NCBI GenBank assembly: GCA_002391065.1
Contig: DGRP01000120.1
Coordinates: 1-12,333 of the forward strand
Length of the DNA stretch: 12,333 nt
Reading direction: 5' to 3'
Source of the DNA: Ruminococcus sp. UBA4385
GTDB lineage: Bacteria > Bacillota_A > Clostridia > Oscillospirales > Ruminococcaceae
Shown: positions 4,950 through 12,150 of the stretch, in pieces
How positions within the stretch are numbered: the stretch's first letter is position 1
Layout of the letters: each line of letters starts with the position of its first letter
Program-made: the position numbers and the translations under genes
Notes under the pieces: generated by a model
The model's input: only the letters and a program-made list of their open reading frames with translations
Database searches by the model: none
What the model was told of the DNA's origin: nothing

Positions 4950-5004
4950 ATAGCATAACAATTCTTCGGAGGTGACCGCTTACAGCGATACGTTCTCCAT
5001 TTCT
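4908..5004 (-). ncRNA. Candidate type I antitoxin RNA 2
   Basis: An RNA of about 97 nt is predicted from the promoter at 5039-5011 (start near 5004) to the terminator U tract at 4914-4908. It overlaps the last 12 nt of toxin 2 and all of the toxin mRNA 3' UTR up to its own start. Like antitoxin 1 it begins with a GAACGTATCG block (4995-4986) and has a small hairpin (CGCT-GTA-AGCG) followed by GGTCACCTCCG (4977-4967). Size, order and these blocks match antitoxin 1. Its promoter starts about 18 bp from the aspS stop, so aspS read-through could also yield antisense RNA. Confidence 0.72.
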
Positions 5005-5010
5005 ACACAC

Positions 5011-5039
5011 ATTATAGCATATCTGCCGCCCGTTGTCAA
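5011..5039 (-). promoter_or_regulatory. Consensus promoter of antisense RNA 2
   Basis: On the minus strand TTGACA (5039-5034), 17 bp, TATAAT (5016-5011): perfect. From CTTGACAAC to the -10 it is closely similar to the antitoxin-1 promoter. Confidence 0.85.
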
Positions 5040-5058
5040 GGACTTCGGGCGCTGTTTT
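5027..5058 (+). terminator. Probable terminator of toxin-2 mRNA, over antitoxin-2 -35 box
   Basis: CGCCCG (5027-5032) pairs with CGGGCG (5046-5051), followed by CTGTTTTATT. The loop contains TTGTCAA, the complement of the antitoxin -35. The T tract runs into the aspS stop codon (5059-5057). Position and design mirror 504-531. Confidence 0.55.
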
Positions 5059-6835
5059 ATTCCTTCTCGGGAACGATAGCAATGCTCAGCTCTTCGAGCT
5101 GCTTTTCATCAACCACTGACGGGCAGCCACTCATAAGCTCGCTTGCGTTCTGTACCTTCGGGAAGGCTGTTACATCACGCAGGCTGTCTGCTCCGCAGAT
5201 TATCATGGCGATACGGTCAAGGCCGATACCCATTCCGCCGTGAGGGGGCGATGCATAGCGGTATGCGTCAACCAAGAAGCCGAACTTTGCTTCGATCTCC
5301 TCATCGGTCATGCCGAGAGCCTCAAACATCTTCTGCTGGAGTGCAGGGTCGGTAATACGCATTGAGCCCGAGGACAGCTCTGTTCCGTTGAGAACAAGGT
5401 CCCATGCCTTTGCCCTTACGCTGCCGGGGTCTGAATCAAGGTATTCAAGGCACTCCTCCATAGGCATTGTAAAGGGGTGGTGCATAGCTACCCATGTTTC
5501 GTTCTCCTCGTCCCACTCAAAGAACGGCATTTCTGTTATCCATACAAAGTTGTAGGTATCATCGGGGATAAGGTCAAGGCGCTTAGCGCAGATAAGTCTC
5601 AGAGCGCCCAGTGTCGGCAGAACTACCTTGTCCTTGTCGGCGCAGATAAGGATAAGGTCGCCCTTTTCAGCGCCGAGGTCGGCAAGAAGCTTCTCCTGAC
5701 GTGCTTCGTCCATAAACTTCTTGAACGAGCAGTTGGGCTCATCAGCCCAGCGGATATATGCAAGCCCCTTAGCACCGATTCCCTTTGCGTGCTCGGTCAG
5801 CTTGTCGATCTCTTTTCTTGTGTAGGTCGCAGCGCCGTTCTTGACATTTATCATGCGTACAGAGCCGCCTGCCTCAATTGCCGACTTAAACACCACAAAG
5901 TCAATATCCTTAACCTTGTCGGTGATGTTCTCGATCTCAAGGCCGAAGCGTGTATCGGGCTTGTCCGAGCCGAAGCGAGCCATCGAATCGGCAAAGGTAA
6001 GCCTCTCGATCGGAAGCTTTACGTCCTTGCCCATTACCTCCTTGAAGAGTCTCCGGATATAGCCCTCAATGACCTCCTGGATATCCTCCTGATCTACAAA
6101 GGACATCTCAAGATCCACCTGAGTAAACTCAGGCTGACGGTCAGCTCTGAGGTCCTCATCACGGAAGCACCTTGCAAGCTGAATATAGCGGTCATAGCCT
6201 GCCACCATAAGAAGCTGCTTGTAGATCTGGGGGCTCTGCGGAAGAGCATAGAACTTTCCGTGGTGAACTCTTGACGGCACAAGATAGTCTCTTGCGCCCT
6301 CGGGAGTGGACTTCATCATCATAGGAGTTTCGATCTCAAGGAAGCCGTTTTCATAGAAATACTCTCTTGTCACCCTTGCGATCTCGTGACGGGTAATAAG
6401 GTTCTGAGTAAGCTTCGGGTTTCTGAGGTCAAGATAGCGGTAACGGAGCTTCAGCTCGTCATTAACCTTGTCGGAGTTTGTTACCTCAAACGGTGTGGTC
6501 TCCGCAGCGGAGAGTATGCGCAGCTCGGTAACTGCGATCTCGATATTACCCGTCCTGAGCTTCGGGTTCTTGCTCTCACGCTCCCGTACAGTTCCCACAG
6601 CCGCAAGAACGTACTCGCTCTTTACCTGCTGAGCCTTTTCAAACACAGCTCTGTCGGTCTCATCGTTGAAGGCAAGCTGTACAAGGCCTGTCCTGTCACG
6701 AAGATTAATGAAGATAAGGTTTCCCATATCTCTTACCCTGTCTGCAAAGCCCATAACGGTAACTGTCTGCCCTGCGGTATAGTCAACGGAGCAGTAGTTA
6801 GTACGTTTCAGACCCTTCATACTGTCTAGTTTCAT
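5057..6835 (-). CDS. aspS: Aspartyl-tRNA synthetase
   Basis: A 592-residue class II synthetase of the bacterial AspRS type, which charges tRNA-Asp with aspartate in the cytosol. The N-terminal anticodon-binding OB fold covers roughly residues 1-105 (VTVMGFADRVRDMGNLIFIN). ATPFEV-type and ETPMMMKSTPEGARDYLVPS segments follow. Motif 2 FRDEDLRADRQPEFTQ starts near 224, a GAD-type insertion lies about 300-410, and motif 3 GMGIGLDRIAM has Arg near 541. Length is normal. ATG 6835 is chosen because AAAGAGG (6849-6843) lies 7 nt upstream; the longer start at 6853 has no ribosome site. It is the last gene of the hisS operon, 31 bp after the hydrolase gene. Whether it also charges tRNA-Asn cannot be read from the sequence alone. 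Confidence 0.97.
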   Translation of the reverse strand: MKLDSMKGLKRTNYCSVDYTAGQTVTVMGFADRVRDMGNLIFINLRDRTGLVQLAFNDETDRAVFEKAQQVKSEYVLAAVGTVRERESKNPKLRTGNIEIAVTELRILSAAETTPFEVTNSDKVNDELKLRYRYLDLRNPKLTQNLITRHEIARVTREYFYENGFLEIETPMMMKSTPEGARDYLVPSRVHHGKFYALPQSPQIYKQLLMVAGYDRYIQLARCFRDEDLRADRQPEFTQVDLEMSFVDQEDIQEVIEGYIRRLFKEVMGKDVKLPIERLTFADSMARFGSDKPDTRFGLEIENITDKVKDIDFVVFKSAIEAGGSVRMINVKNGAATYTRKEIDKLTEHAKGIGAKGLAYIRWADEPNCSFKKFMDEARQEKLLADLGAEKGDLILICADKDKVVLPTLGALRLICAKRLDLIPDDTYNFVWITEMPFFEWDEENETWVAMHHPFTMPMEECLEYLDSDPGSVRAKAWDLVLNGTELSSGSMRITDPALQQKMFEALGMTDEEIEAKFGFLVDAYRYASPPHGGMGIGLDRIAMIICGADSLRDVTAFPKVQNASELMSGCPSVVDEKQLEELSIAIVPEKE

Positions 6836-6866
6836 ATTGTTTCCTCTTTTCATAAAGATTTCTGAG

Positions 6867-7385
6867 TTATATTGATCTCACGCCTGCTTTTTCAAGCCTT
6901 TCGTGAGCCTTTCTTACTTTTGCTTCACCCATCACTGTTGCCGTACCCTTTTTGAGCACAGAGACCTTCAAGCCCCTTTTCACAGCGCCGAGAGCAGTTG
7001 AGGTCACACAGCCGCACTCATCAAGTCCGCATAGATGCAGCTCATCATAGCCCTTTTTCTTAACAAGCGCCAGAAGCTCCTTGTTTGTAAGCGCATCTCC
7101 GAAGTACTTGTCAAAGCACAGTGAGGACACCACATCAAGACCGTCATAAAGCTCTGCGCCCTCGGTTCCTGCCAGAGAATATCCGAACAGCAGCCTGTTG
7201 GTCGGGAGGTTCTGTATCAGGTGACGAATATATATCACATCGTGACCCTTATCTGCATAGCTGTGGATAAGCTCATTCACATCGGCTGTGAGCTTATCTG
7301 TATTGTAGGAAAACCTCTTTTTCCTCTTTTCGTACAGATAGTCATTCTGCATATCAATAACTATCAGAGCAAACCTCTCAGCCAT
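6867..7385 (-). CDS. Isochorismatase-like cysteine hydrolase
   Basis: A 172-residue cytosolic protein of the isochorismatase-like (nicotinamidase-type) hydrolase family. Visible are the N-terminal strand FALIVIDMQNDY with catalytic Asp11, CFDKYFGDAL with Lys93, and LCGLDECGCVTSTALGAVKRG with Cys126 in the CVxxTA position: the Asp-Lys-Cys triad is complete. Family members hydrolyse nicotinamide, ureidoacids, isochorismate or related amides, and the substrate here is unknown. Nicotinamidase is less likely because the metal-binding DxHxxxH pattern is not seen. ATG 7385 follows AGGAGGAG closely. It starts 8 bp after the preceding gene and runs 31 bp before aspS, so it is in the operon. Confidence 0.88.
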   Translation of the reverse strand: MAERFALIVIDMQNDYLYEKRKKRFSYNTDKLTADVNELIHSYADKGHDVIYIRHLIQNLPTNRLLFGYSLAGTEGAELYDGLDVVSSLCFDKYFGDALTNKELLALVKKKGYDELHLCGLDECGCVTSTALGAVKRGLKVSVLKKGTATVMGEAKVRKAHERLEKAGVRSI

Positions 7386-7393
7386 AGCTCCTC

Positions 7394-7870
7394 CTATTCT
7401 CTGAGCGACTCCAGATAAGCCTCTATCAGCTTTTTCTTGTTATCAGACATCATCAGGAACAGCGCCACCGCCCATATTCCCGAGAATGCTCCCATTGCAT
7501 AGAACTCTCTCAGCCCTGCGCACATAAGTATCAGCACCCATGCGATCAGCGTCAGCAATGCCGCCGAAACATAAGCCGAGACAGGCTTTCTTATCCTGCC
7601 TTTGAGCCTTGAGCCGTTCTCTGTCTTTTCTATCTCTCCGAAAAATCCCGAAGCTCCGCCGTCACGCTTTTTCGCCTGATGATGAAAGATCACCACTCTG
7701 TAGTCGTCTCTCCGACAGCCGTAAAAGCAGGTCTCATAGCGGTGCTTTCTCATAAAGCGCCCCAGCGAGAAGATATTCAGCGTAGGTCTGTACTCCGTAA
7801 GCTCCCTGTCAAGGCGCTTGCAGAGCTTTTTCGGGCTCATGGAGGTCTCTATCACTATCTCACGGCTCAT
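7394..7870 (-). CDS. Two-TM protein of unknown function
   Basis: A 158-residue protein I do not recognise. Residues 1-96 are basic and soluble (MSREIVIETSMSPKKLCKRL, then RKHRYETCFYGCRRDDYRVVIF). Two transmembrane segments follow at about 97-118 and 123-141, then a charged tail SDNKKKLIEAYLESLRE. Cys and Tyr/Arg residues cluster around 47-58. The gene overlaps the preceding stop by 4 bp (ATGA, 7870-7867), which indicates translational coupling, and ends 8 bp before the hydrolase. Both termini are probably cytosolic, judged from the positive charges. No function is assigned. Confidence 0.78.
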   Translation of the reverse strand: MSREIVIETSMSPKKLCKRLDRELTEYRPTLNIFSLGRFMRKHRYETCFYGCRRDDYRVVIFHHQAKKRDGGASGFFGEIEKTENGSRLKGRIRKPVSAYVSAALLTLIAWVLILMCAGLREFYAMGAFSGIWAVALFLMMSDNKKKLIEAYLESLRE

Positions 7871-8208
7871 TGAACGGAAGTGTCCTCTTCGGGCTTATCG
7901 GGCTTATCTGGATAGTCGGCAGGATTAAAGACCTTGTCATTTATCTTTATCTGTCCGCCTGTTCTGGTGTTTAAGAGCATTCCGTAGATAGTTCCGCACT
8001 TTGTACATCTGAACTGGTGGAATATCTTCTCAGCATACCAGCGGTTCTGCTTATCCATTATCTGATCGAGGGGGCAGGTCTGGTAAACTATCTCAGCATC
8101 ACCTGCAAGGCACATTCTCGCAAGAGAGCCCACACAGAGCATATACTCGGTAGGGTTGTGAATTTCAGCTATCGGTACATTTCTGCACTGCTCACATCTT
8201 TCATTCAT
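7867..8208 (-). CDS. Small Cys-rich, probable zinc-ribbon protein
   Basis: A 113-residue protein without a recognised family. It begins MNERCEQC (CxxC at 5-8) and later has RCTKCGTIYG (CxxC at 68-71). The two CxxC knuckles suggest one zinc ribbon. Further Cys lie at 25, 33 and 45. The C-terminus (about 97-113) is Asp/Pro/Glu-rich and probably disordered. Its start codon overlaps the hisS stop by one base (TGATG) and its own stop overlaps the next start (ATGA), so expression is coupled to the synthetase operon. A role in RNA or redox metabolism would be a guess. Confidence 0.78.
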   Translation of the reverse strand: MNERCEQCRNVPIAEIHNPTEYMLCVGSLARMCLAGDAEIVYQTCPLDQIMDKQNRWYAEKIFHQFRCTKCGTIYGMLLNTRTGGQIKINDKVFNPADYPDKPDKPEEDTSVQ

Positions 8209-9536
8209 CAGCTTTTCCCTCCAAGAATAGTTTCTAAAAGCTCGGGGTCGTCAGTGAACAAGCTGCTTGCATGAGCATCTGAAAACTGCTTTACAAGCTC
8301 CTCTCCGAGGCTTATTTCCGTCTGCTCTCCCGATGCCATATTTTTAAGCTTTGCCTTGCCGCTTTCAAGCTCATCGCTTCCGAGCACGATAACAAACGAT
8401 GCGCCTATCTTATCGGCATACTTCATCTGCGCTTTAAGGCCTCTTCCTATGAGGTCATACTCCACAAAGTAGCCCTCATCTCTGAGTGCAGTTGCCATAT
8501 TCATAGCCTTAGCGACGCAGTCCTCGCTCATCGGTGCGATATAGAGGTCGCACTTTTTATCCTCAAAGAAGTCGCAGCCCTGCTTCTCCATAGTCAGGAT
8601 AAGCCTTTCAAGACCCATTCCGAAGCCGAGTGCGGGAGTGGGCTTAGCGCCGAGCTCCTCCAGCAGACCGTCATAGCGGCCGCCTCCGCAGACAGTTCCC
8701 TGTGCGCCGATGTCGGTAGAGATAAACTCAAACACAGTTCTTGTGTAGTAGTCAAGGCCTCTTACTATCTTCGGGTTGAGGGTGAACTCAATTCCCATAG
8801 CGTTAAGGTACTCCTGAAGCTTTGAGAAATGCCCGGAGCACTCCTCGCAGAGAAAGTCCGTAATTATCGGAGCGTCTTTAGCGATCTCCTGACAGATAGG
8901 CGACTTGCAGTCGATTATCCTCATGGGGTTTTTCTCAAGCCTTTCCTGACAAGTACCGCAAAGCTCATCTTTTCTTGCAGAGAAGTAATCCTTCAATGCC
9001 TTATGGTAATTCGGGCGGCAGTTCGGACAGCCGATAGAATTGATATTAAGCTCAATATTTTTCAGGCCGCAGAAGTCAAGCACGCTTTTAGCGAGTGAAA
9101 TAACCTCTGCATCAGCTCTCGGGCTTGCCGAGCCGACCATTTCACAGCCGAACTGGTGAAACTCTCTGAGCCTGCCTGCCTGAGGCTTCTCATGGCGGAA
9201 GCAGGACAATCTGTAATATATTTTCTGAGGCAGACCCTCATTCAGCAGACCGTTCTCTATAACGGCTCTCATAGCGCCTGCCGTACCCTCGGGGCGGAGT
9301 GTAAACTGCGCATCTCCCGAAGCTGTAACTGAGTACATCTCCTTAGTAACCACATCGGTAGTCTCACCTACCGAGCGTATAAACAGCCCTGTATCCTCAA
9401 AGGTAGGCACTCTTATCTCCTTAAAGCCAAACTGTGATGCTATATCGTCAGTTATCTTCTCAACCGTGTGCCATTTGCGTACCTCCGAGGGGAGAGTATC
9501 GGCTGTGCCCTTAGGTCTTTGGATCATTACTGCCAT
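8208..9536 (-). CDS. hisS: Histidyl-tRNA synthetase
   Basis: A 442-residue class IIa synthetase that charges tRNA-His. Visible: QRPKGTADTLPSE at the N-terminus, TLRPEGTAGAMRA (79-91), motif 2 FRHEKPQAGRLREFHQFG (113-130), the histidine motif RGLDYYTRTVFEF (259-271), and GGGRYDGLLEELG with GFGMGLERL (motif 3, 284-312). A C-terminal anticodon-binding domain follows (about 325-425). An insertion at about 170-233 carries four Cys pairs (CPNC, CGTC, CKSPIC, CEEC), a zinc-like arrangement I associate with clostridial HisRS. ATG 9536 sits behind AGGAAAGGAAAG. The frame from 9593 lies inside the promoter and is rejected. It is the first gene of the operon ending with aspS. No T-box fits in the short leader. 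Confidence 0.97.
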   Translation of the reverse strand: MAVMIQRPKGTADTLPSEVRKWHTVEKITDDIASQFGFKEIRVPTFEDTGLFIRSVGETTDVVTKEMYSVTASGDAQFTLRPEGTAGAMRAVIENGLLNEGLPQKIYYRLSCFRHEKPQAGRLREFHQFGCEMVGSASPRADAEVISLAKSVLDFCGLKNIELNINSIGCPNCRPNYHKALKDYFSARKDELCGTCQERLEKNPMRIIDCKSPICQEIAKDAPIITDFLCEECSGHFSKLQEYLNAMGIEFTLNPKIVRGLDYYTRTVFEFISTDIGAQGTVCGGGRYDGLLEELGAKPTPALGFGMGLERLILTMEKQGCDFFEDKKCDLYIAPMSEDCVAKAMNMATALRDEGYFVEYDLIGRGLKAQMKYADKIGASFVIVLGSDELESGKAKLKNMASGEQTEISLGEELVKQFSDAHASSLFTDDPELLETILGGKS

Positions 9537-9575
9537 AAATTTCTTTCCTTTCCTATATATAGTCCATAATATTAT

Positions 9576-9604
9576 ATAATAACTCATTTTCATCTGTTAG
9601 TCAA
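9576..9604 (-). promoter_or_regulatory. Promoter of the hisS-aspS operon
   Basis: On the minus strand TTGACT (9604-9599), 17 bp, TATTAT (9581-9576), each 5/6. Predicted start is near 9569, giving a leader of about 33 nt. That is too short for a T-box riboswitch. Confidence 0.7.
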
Positions 9605-9630
9605 GATAAGAAATGTTAATAATGAATCCC

Positions 9631-9670
9631 TCTCCCTAAAACTTCCTATTCCTTTTTGTTCTGTGGGAGC
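9631..9670. repeat. Diverged partial copy of the right-end repeat
   Basis: CTCCCTAAAACTTC (9632-9645), ATTCCTTTTTG and GGGAGC recur at 12193-12231 in the same order and spacing, at roughly 80% identity. CTCCC and GGGAG at its ends are complementary. It lies between the hisS promoter and the GH95 terminator. Confidence 0.6.
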
Positions 9671-9672
9671 GC

Positions 9673-9707
9673 AAAAAGCCCGCCTCATCAATGAAGCGGG
9701 CTTTTTT
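9673..9707 (-). terminator. Terminator of the GH95 gene
   Basis: AAAAAGCCCGC (9673-9683) / GCGGGCTTTTT (9696-9706): a perfect 11-bp stem with a 12-nt loop, with T runs on both strands. It lies 39 bp after the GH95 stop and shields hisS from GH95 read-through. Confidence 0.9.
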
Positions 9708-9745
9708 CAGGTAGTATATTAAAGATAATAGGTTAAAGGTGTACA

Positions 9746-12025
9746 TTACGGTAAATTAATACGATAGGTTTTTCCTGCCCTTGCCATAAAGCTTACGGTC
9801 TTGTCTGCCCTTTCAAGCTCGACGGGCTCGCCGCCGCAGAGGACCTCAAAGCTGCCGACCAGCGTACATCTGCTGTCTGCCCTTGCGGTGACAGCCGCTG
9901 AGGTCAGCATATTCTCTTCCCACTCGGCATCTACCACAAAGCCGCCCCTAGCGCACAGCCCTCTGAATGAGCCTGTTGCCCACTCCTCGGGAAGGGCAGG
10001 CAGAAGCTTTATCTCGCCGTTCTGGCTCTGGAGAAGCGCCTCGGTTATGCCTGCCGTGCCGCCGAAGTTGCCGTCTATCTGGAATGGCGGATGCATATCG
10101 AACATATTGTCCGAGGTAGACGAAGTCAGCAGCGCGATGATGTTCTCGTACACCTTTTCGCTGTCCATAAGTCTTGCCCAGTGGTTGATTATCCAAGCCC
10201 TTGACCAGCCCGTGTGACCGCCCCCGTGCGAGAGCCTTCTCTCTAAGGTTGCCCTTGCGGCTGCGGCAAGCTTTTTATCCTTGCGGACATTTATAGCATC
10301 ATCGGGATAGAGAGCGAAAAGCTGCGAAATATGCCTGTGTCCCGGCTCAACCTCATCATAGTCGATAGCCCATTCCTTTATCTGGCCGTACTTGCCTATC
10401 TCGGGCTGAGGCAGCCTGTCTCTGAGGTCTTTGAGCTTTTCGGCATAAGCCTTGTCCTTATTCAGAATGTCGGTGGACTCTATCACTGCCGTAAAAAGCC
10501 TGTAAATAATCTGGCTGTCCATAGAGGGGCCTATGCAAAGGCTGCCCTTGGTGCCGCTTTCGGTGAGGTAGGTGTTCTCGGGCGATACCGAGGGGCAGGT
10601 TACAAGTCTTCCCTGCTTGTCGGGGATAAGAAAATCTACGAAAAAGTCAGCGGCCTCTTTCAGTGTGTCGAACTTTTCCTCTAAAAACCTTCTGTCCAGA
10701 GTGAAGAGATAGTGCTCCCAGATATGCAGGCAGAGCCATGCCGCACCCATAGGCCACTGGGTAGCAGGCATCCATAGATCCTGCGGGGCGCAGTCGCCCC
10801 ATATATCGGTGTTGTGGTGGCAGGTGAAGCCGCCGCAGTGATACATCTCCTGAGCAGTCACTCTGCCGTTAGGTCTCATGCGCTCAATGTGGTCGAAAAG
10901 CGGTGTGTGCAGCTCCGAGAGGTTGCAGTTCTCGGCGCACCAGTAGTTCATCTCGGTGTTGATATTGATAGTAAACCGACAACCCCACGCAGGCCACATA
11001 TCCTTGTTCCAGATGCCCTGCAGGTTCATAGGCAGTGTTCCCTCACGGCTTGCGGAGATCATAAGATAGCGCCCGAAGTTGTGGTAAAGCTCAATAAGCT
11101 TGTTGTCCTTGCCGCCGTCCTTTATCTTTTGCAGCCTCTCGTTTGTAGGCAGCTCGGCATTGCCCTCGCTGTTATCGGGAAGGCTTATCGCTGCTCTGCC
11201 GAACAGTGCGCTGTAGTCATCATAGTGGGTCTTGTAAAGCTCATCATAGGTCTTGCCCTCAACGGCTTTGATGTCATACTCTGCTTTCTCCTTATAGTCC
11301 TCAAAGCGGAAGCTTGTCTGTGCGGAGAGTATAAGCAGCACCTCATCGCAGCCCTCGGTCATAATGAAGCTGCCGTCTGCATAAACCTTGCCTCCTGTAG
11401 GAATGGCTTTCAGATAAGATGCAAACCTTATCCCGTCCTCAGAGCCGCAGCCGCCGTAGAAAAAGATAGTATCGTCAGACACGGGCGAGTTGTCATCGAA
11501 GTAGTCGTCACGGCCGTCGAGCGACATTTTCAGGCTTACGCTTGCGGGCTTGTCGCCCTTTACACGCATAACGAGAACGCTGTCGGGCTCGGAGACAAAT
11601 ATCTCACGGGTGTAGTTTACGCCATTTGCCTTAAACTCAGTCAGACAGACCGCAGTTTCAAGGTCAAGGGAGCGCCTTACAAATTCCGCCTCTTCGATAT
11701 TCGTGTGAACTATATTGAGGTCGCAAAGGGGCATATAGTGCCTCTGGTTGACAGGAGTACCGCAGAAGCTCTGATCGACTATCTTCTCAGCCTCTTCGAT
11801 CTTCTCCTCAAACAGTAGCCTGCGAACCTTTTCAAGGTTAGGATACGCACTCTTATTATTGCGGTGACGAGGGCCTCCCGAATAGATGGAATCCTCATTG
11901 AGCTGAATATGCTCATTGACGGGCTCGGAGAAAACCATAGCGCCTATTCTGCCGTTTCCGACAGGAAGCGCCTTGTTCCAGTCATCGGCAGGCTCGGTAT
12001 ACCATAAAAGTGTAGAATTGCTCAT
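9746..12025 (-). CDS. GH95 alpha-L-fucosidase (or related alpha-L-galactosidase)
   Basis: A 759-residue glycoside hydrolase of family 95, which inverts alpha-L-fucosyl linkages, typically alpha-1,2-fucose on host glycans or plant xyloglucan. [26 protein letters not shown] and [11 protein letters not shown] are the N-terminal GH95 signatures. Catalytic residues are recognisable by alignment to Bifidobacterium AfcA: Asn354 and Asn356 in [11 protein letters not shown], Glu483 in SVSPENTY and Asp651 in [16 protein letters not shown]. No signal peptide is convincing, so it probably acts on imported oligosaccharides in the cytosol. ATG 12025 has GGAGG 7 nt upstream and aligns with the family start. 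An in-frame GTG at 12097 also has GAGGAGG 9 nt upstream and would add 24 residues, but the promoter lies inside that stretch. It is monocistronic, between its own promoter and terminator. Confidence 0.93.
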   Translation of the reverse strand: MSNSTLLWYTEPADDWNKALPVGNGRIGAMVFSEPVNEHIQLNEDSIYSGGPRHRNNKSAYPNLEKVRRLLFEEKIEEAEKIVDQSFCGTPVNQRHYMPLCDLNIVHTNIEEAEFVRRSLDLETAVCLTEFKANGVNYTREIFVSEPDSVLVMRVKGDKPASVSLKMSLDGRDDYFDDNSPVSDDTIFFYGGCGSEDGIRFASYLKAIPTGGKVYADGSFIMTEGCDEVLLILSAQTSFRFEDYKEKAEYDIKAVEGKTYDELYKTHYDDYSALFGRAAISLPDNSEGNAELPTNERLQKIKDGGKDNKLIELYHNFGRYLMISASREGTLPMNLQGIWNKDMWPAWGCRFTININTEMNYWCAENCNLSELHTPLFDHIERMRPNGRVTAQEMYHCGGFTCHHNTDIWGDCAPQDLWMPATQWPMGAAWLCLHIWEHYLFTLDRRFLEEKFDTLKEAADFFVDFLIPDKQGRLVTCPSVSPENTYLTESGTKGSLCIGPSMDSQIIYRLFTAVIESTDILNKDKAYAEKLKDLRDRLPQPEIGKYGQIKEWAIDYDEVEPGHRHISQLFALYPDDAINVRKDKKLAAAARATLERRLSHGGGHTGWSRAWIINHWARLMDSEKVYENIIALLTSSTSDNMFDMHPPFQIDGNFGGTAGITEALLQSQNGEIKLLPALPEEWATGSFRGLCARGGFVVDAEWEENMLTSAAVTARADSRCTLVGSFEVLCGGEPVELERADKTVSFMARAGKTYRINLP

Positions 12026-12059
12026 AATAATACCTCCGTTCGGGGATCTAGTTAGCAAC

Positions 12060-12088
12060 ATTATAACATAAACATACACATTTGTAAA
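12060..12088 (-). promoter_or_regulatory. Promoter of the GH95 gene
   Basis: On the minus strand TTTACA (12088-12083), 17 bp, TATAAT (12065-12060): 5/6 and 6/6. Predicted start is near 12053, about 28 nt before the ATG at 12025. No clear catabolite (cre-like) operator is seen. Confidence 0.75.
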
Positions 12089-12150
12089 GACCTGCACCCT
12101 GGTATACCTCCTCAGACTATAATTTACTATACTGCCTGCAGGAATTATCG

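Noticed and set aside
5477..6274. 265-codon plus-strand open frame
   Set aside because: It is antisense to aspS, whose motifs are unambiguous.
9537..9604. T-box riboswitch for hisS
   Set aside because: The leader is only about 33 nt from the likely promoter, with no specifier stem or UGGN element.
10814..11818. 334-codon plus-strand open frame
   Set aside because: It is antisense to the GH95 gene, with no ribosome site or family resemblance. The frame is open because of the codon use of the real gene.
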